DNA of 6,936 nucleotides, from NCBI GenBank assembly GCA_937901185.1, contig CALCHR010000007.1:1-6936 (forward strand), in the 5' to 3' direction. The translations under genes and the position numbers were made by a program. The notes under the pieces were generated by a model that did not search any database, was not told where the DNA came from, and saw nothing but the letters and a program-made list of their open reading frames with translations. Positions 6,192 through 6,936 of the stretch are shown here, in pieces; the stretch's first letter is position 1; every line of letters starts with the position of its first letter. Source of the stretch: an uncultured Bacteroidales bacterium (GTDB lineage Bacteria > Bacteroidota > Bacteroidia > Bacteroidales > Bacteroidaceae).

Positions 6192-6788
6192 TTATTCTTC
6201 TAAAGTAGCTTCTTTGTTTTCTTTTGGCACAAGAGTTTCGCCGATGTATTCGAATTGGAAGTTTGCTCCTCTGGCAGATGGGAACTGGCTTCTTAGGTCT
6301 ACGTCTTGTCTGTTCTTAAGATGGTCAATGATTCTGTCGTAGCAGTTTTGGCCATTTGTTGCTTTTACCAGAGCTGAGAATCGTGTGTCTTGGTATTGAA
6401 ATTTTCCTGTACCGGGAATTTGAACCACTCGTTTGAAAGAGATGGTTCCTTTATACCATCCAAAACAATCTTCTAAAAGTTTTCCTGTCTTTATTTCTTT
6501 TTTTGAAACAGCAGACAGTTCTCCTCCTTCGTTTGCAGTACTTGCATTGTGACCGCCTGCTTTGAATTCTTCTAAGGTTTGAGCGGTTGTTTTTATAAGT
6601 ATAAAATAAACTCGGGGGCGTACTTTATAGCGCTTAGGGTAGGGCATATTCCCTGTTGCGTAACTTCTTATATCTTCAATAAGTTCAGGGGTTACATTTA
6701 TTTCCGGAATGGCGGAAAGAAAATCGATAACTTCTTCTACGCTAAGTGCAACAATGTCGGAGTCAAAATACCGAACGTATAAATTCAT
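6192..6788 (-). CDS. Hypothetical protein of 198 residues, between two tRNA genes
   Basis: I do not recognise a characterised family; it looks like a conserved Bacteroidales protein of unknown function, but that rests on impression only. No signal peptide, transmembrane segment or lipobox is visible, so it is probably cytoplasmic. Residues 1-45 look alpha/beta and start MNLYVRYFDSDIVALSVEE. A basic segment and hydrophobic strand follow (PKRYKVRPRVYFILIK, 51-66). A Gly/Ser/Lys-rich linker (77-103) precedes a second compact part with GWYKGTISFKRVVQIPGTGKF (110-130), then a helical stretch (CYDRIIDHLKNRQ, 149-161) and an acidic/charged tail. The ATG at 6788 gives a hydrophobic first strand and shares the CTATAAAGC leader seen before cas1. 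It lies on the same strand as both tRNAs and is separated from the cas genes by tRNA-Arg and terminators, so a CRISPR role is not indicated. Confidence 0.8.
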   Translation of the reverse strand: MNLYVRYFDSDIVALSVEEVIDFLSAIPEINVTPELIEDIRSYATGNMPYPKRYKVRPRVYFILIKTTAQTLEEFKAGGHNASTANEGGELSAVSKKEIKTGKLLEDCFGWYKGTISFKRVVQIPGTGKFQYQDTRFSALVKATNGQNCYDRIIDHLKNRQDVDLRSQFPSARGANFQFEYIGETLVPKENKEATLEE

Positions 6789-6883
6789 TGCTTTATAGAT
6801 TGTTGGGTATGTTATATAATAAAAAAAATTCTATTCCAATCACATGCTTTATGAAAGTATGTAATTGTCATAGAAAATTATTG
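6789..6883. other. Intergenic gap between tRNA-Gly and the 198-codon gene
   Basis: This AT-rich gap holds the CTATAAAGC leader (GCTTTATAG at 6790-6798 on the plus strand) and an eight-A run (6821-6828). It also has a weak imperfect hairpin at 6843-6861. I see no TAnnTTTG box, so the promoter of the downstream gene is not identified; it may be read through from tRNA-Gly, since no clear terminator follows that tRNA. Confidence 0.3.
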
Positions 6884-6936
6884 AGCGGAAAACGAGACTC
6901 GAACTCGCGACCCCAACCTTGGCAAGGTTGTGCTCT
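6884..6936 (-). tRNA. tRNA-Gly (anticodon GCC), 5' part cut off by window end
   Basis: The minus strand shows the 3' 53 nt of a tRNA. It includes the end of the D arm (AGAGC), the anticodon arm CAACC/GGTTG with loop TTGCCAA (anticodon GCC at 6921-6923), and the T arm with GTTCGAGTC. The 3' acceptor strand is TTTCCGC, followed by discriminator U and no encoded CCA. The missing 5' part should begin GCGGAAA to pair with the acceptor strand. It is on the same strand as the 198-codon gene, 95 bp upstream of it. Confidence 0.93.

Noticed and set aside
6843..6861. Imperfect hairpin CATGCTTT/GAAAGTATG between tRNA-Gly and the 198-codon gene
   Set aside because: It has an A-C mismatch on the transcribed minus strand and no U-run after it, so it is not a convincing terminator.

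Overview
The window is a compact type II-C CRISPR-Cas locus next to tRNA genes, almost certainly from a Bacteroidales genome (Bacteroides, Prevotella, Porphyromonas or Parabacteroides type; genus not resolvable here). The lineage call rests on three things. The 1418-residue Cas9 has the long Bacteroidetes II-C layout. Two promoters match the Bacteroidetes sigma consensus (TTTG, about 20 nt, TAnnTTTG), one before cas9 and one before tRNA-Arg. The genes lack clear Shine-Dalgarno sequences, and the tRNAs lack an encoded CCA. All protein genes and both tRNAs lie on the minus strand; only the tracrRNA is on the plus strand.

Left to right: 1-60 holds nearly three copies of a 21-bp tandem repeat. 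Next come cas2 (137-469), cas1 (481-1428), a strong hairpin terminator (1478-1518), and cas9 (1535-5791). The cas9/tracrRNA intergenic region (5792-5980) carries two divergent promoters, and the tracrRNA (about 5891-5974, plus) ends in its own terminator. A bidirectional terminator (6024-6051) separates it from tRNA-Arg(UCU) (6055-6128) and that gene's promoter. A 198-codon gene of unknown function (6192-6788) and the 3' part of tRNA-Gly(GCC), cut by the window end (6884-6936), complete the window.

In function, Cas1 and Cas2 form the spacer integrase. Cas9, loaded with processed crRNA:tracrRNA, is the RNA-guided nuclease. The anti-repeat of the tracrRNA predicts a CRISPR repeat beginning like (G/A)TTGTGA.TTGCTT, which fits known Bacteroidales II-C repeats as I remember them. 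No csn2 or cas4 is present, hence subtype II-C. The CRISPR array is not in the window; it most likely lies beyond position 1, downstream of cas2, or elsewhere in the genome.

The system is a recognisable family rather than a new one. The points most worth a second look are the tracrRNA and its back-to-back promoter arrangement with cas9, the terminator that separates effector from adaptation genes, the 21-bp minisatellite where an array or leader would be expected, and an internal repeat in the Cas9 C-terminal region.
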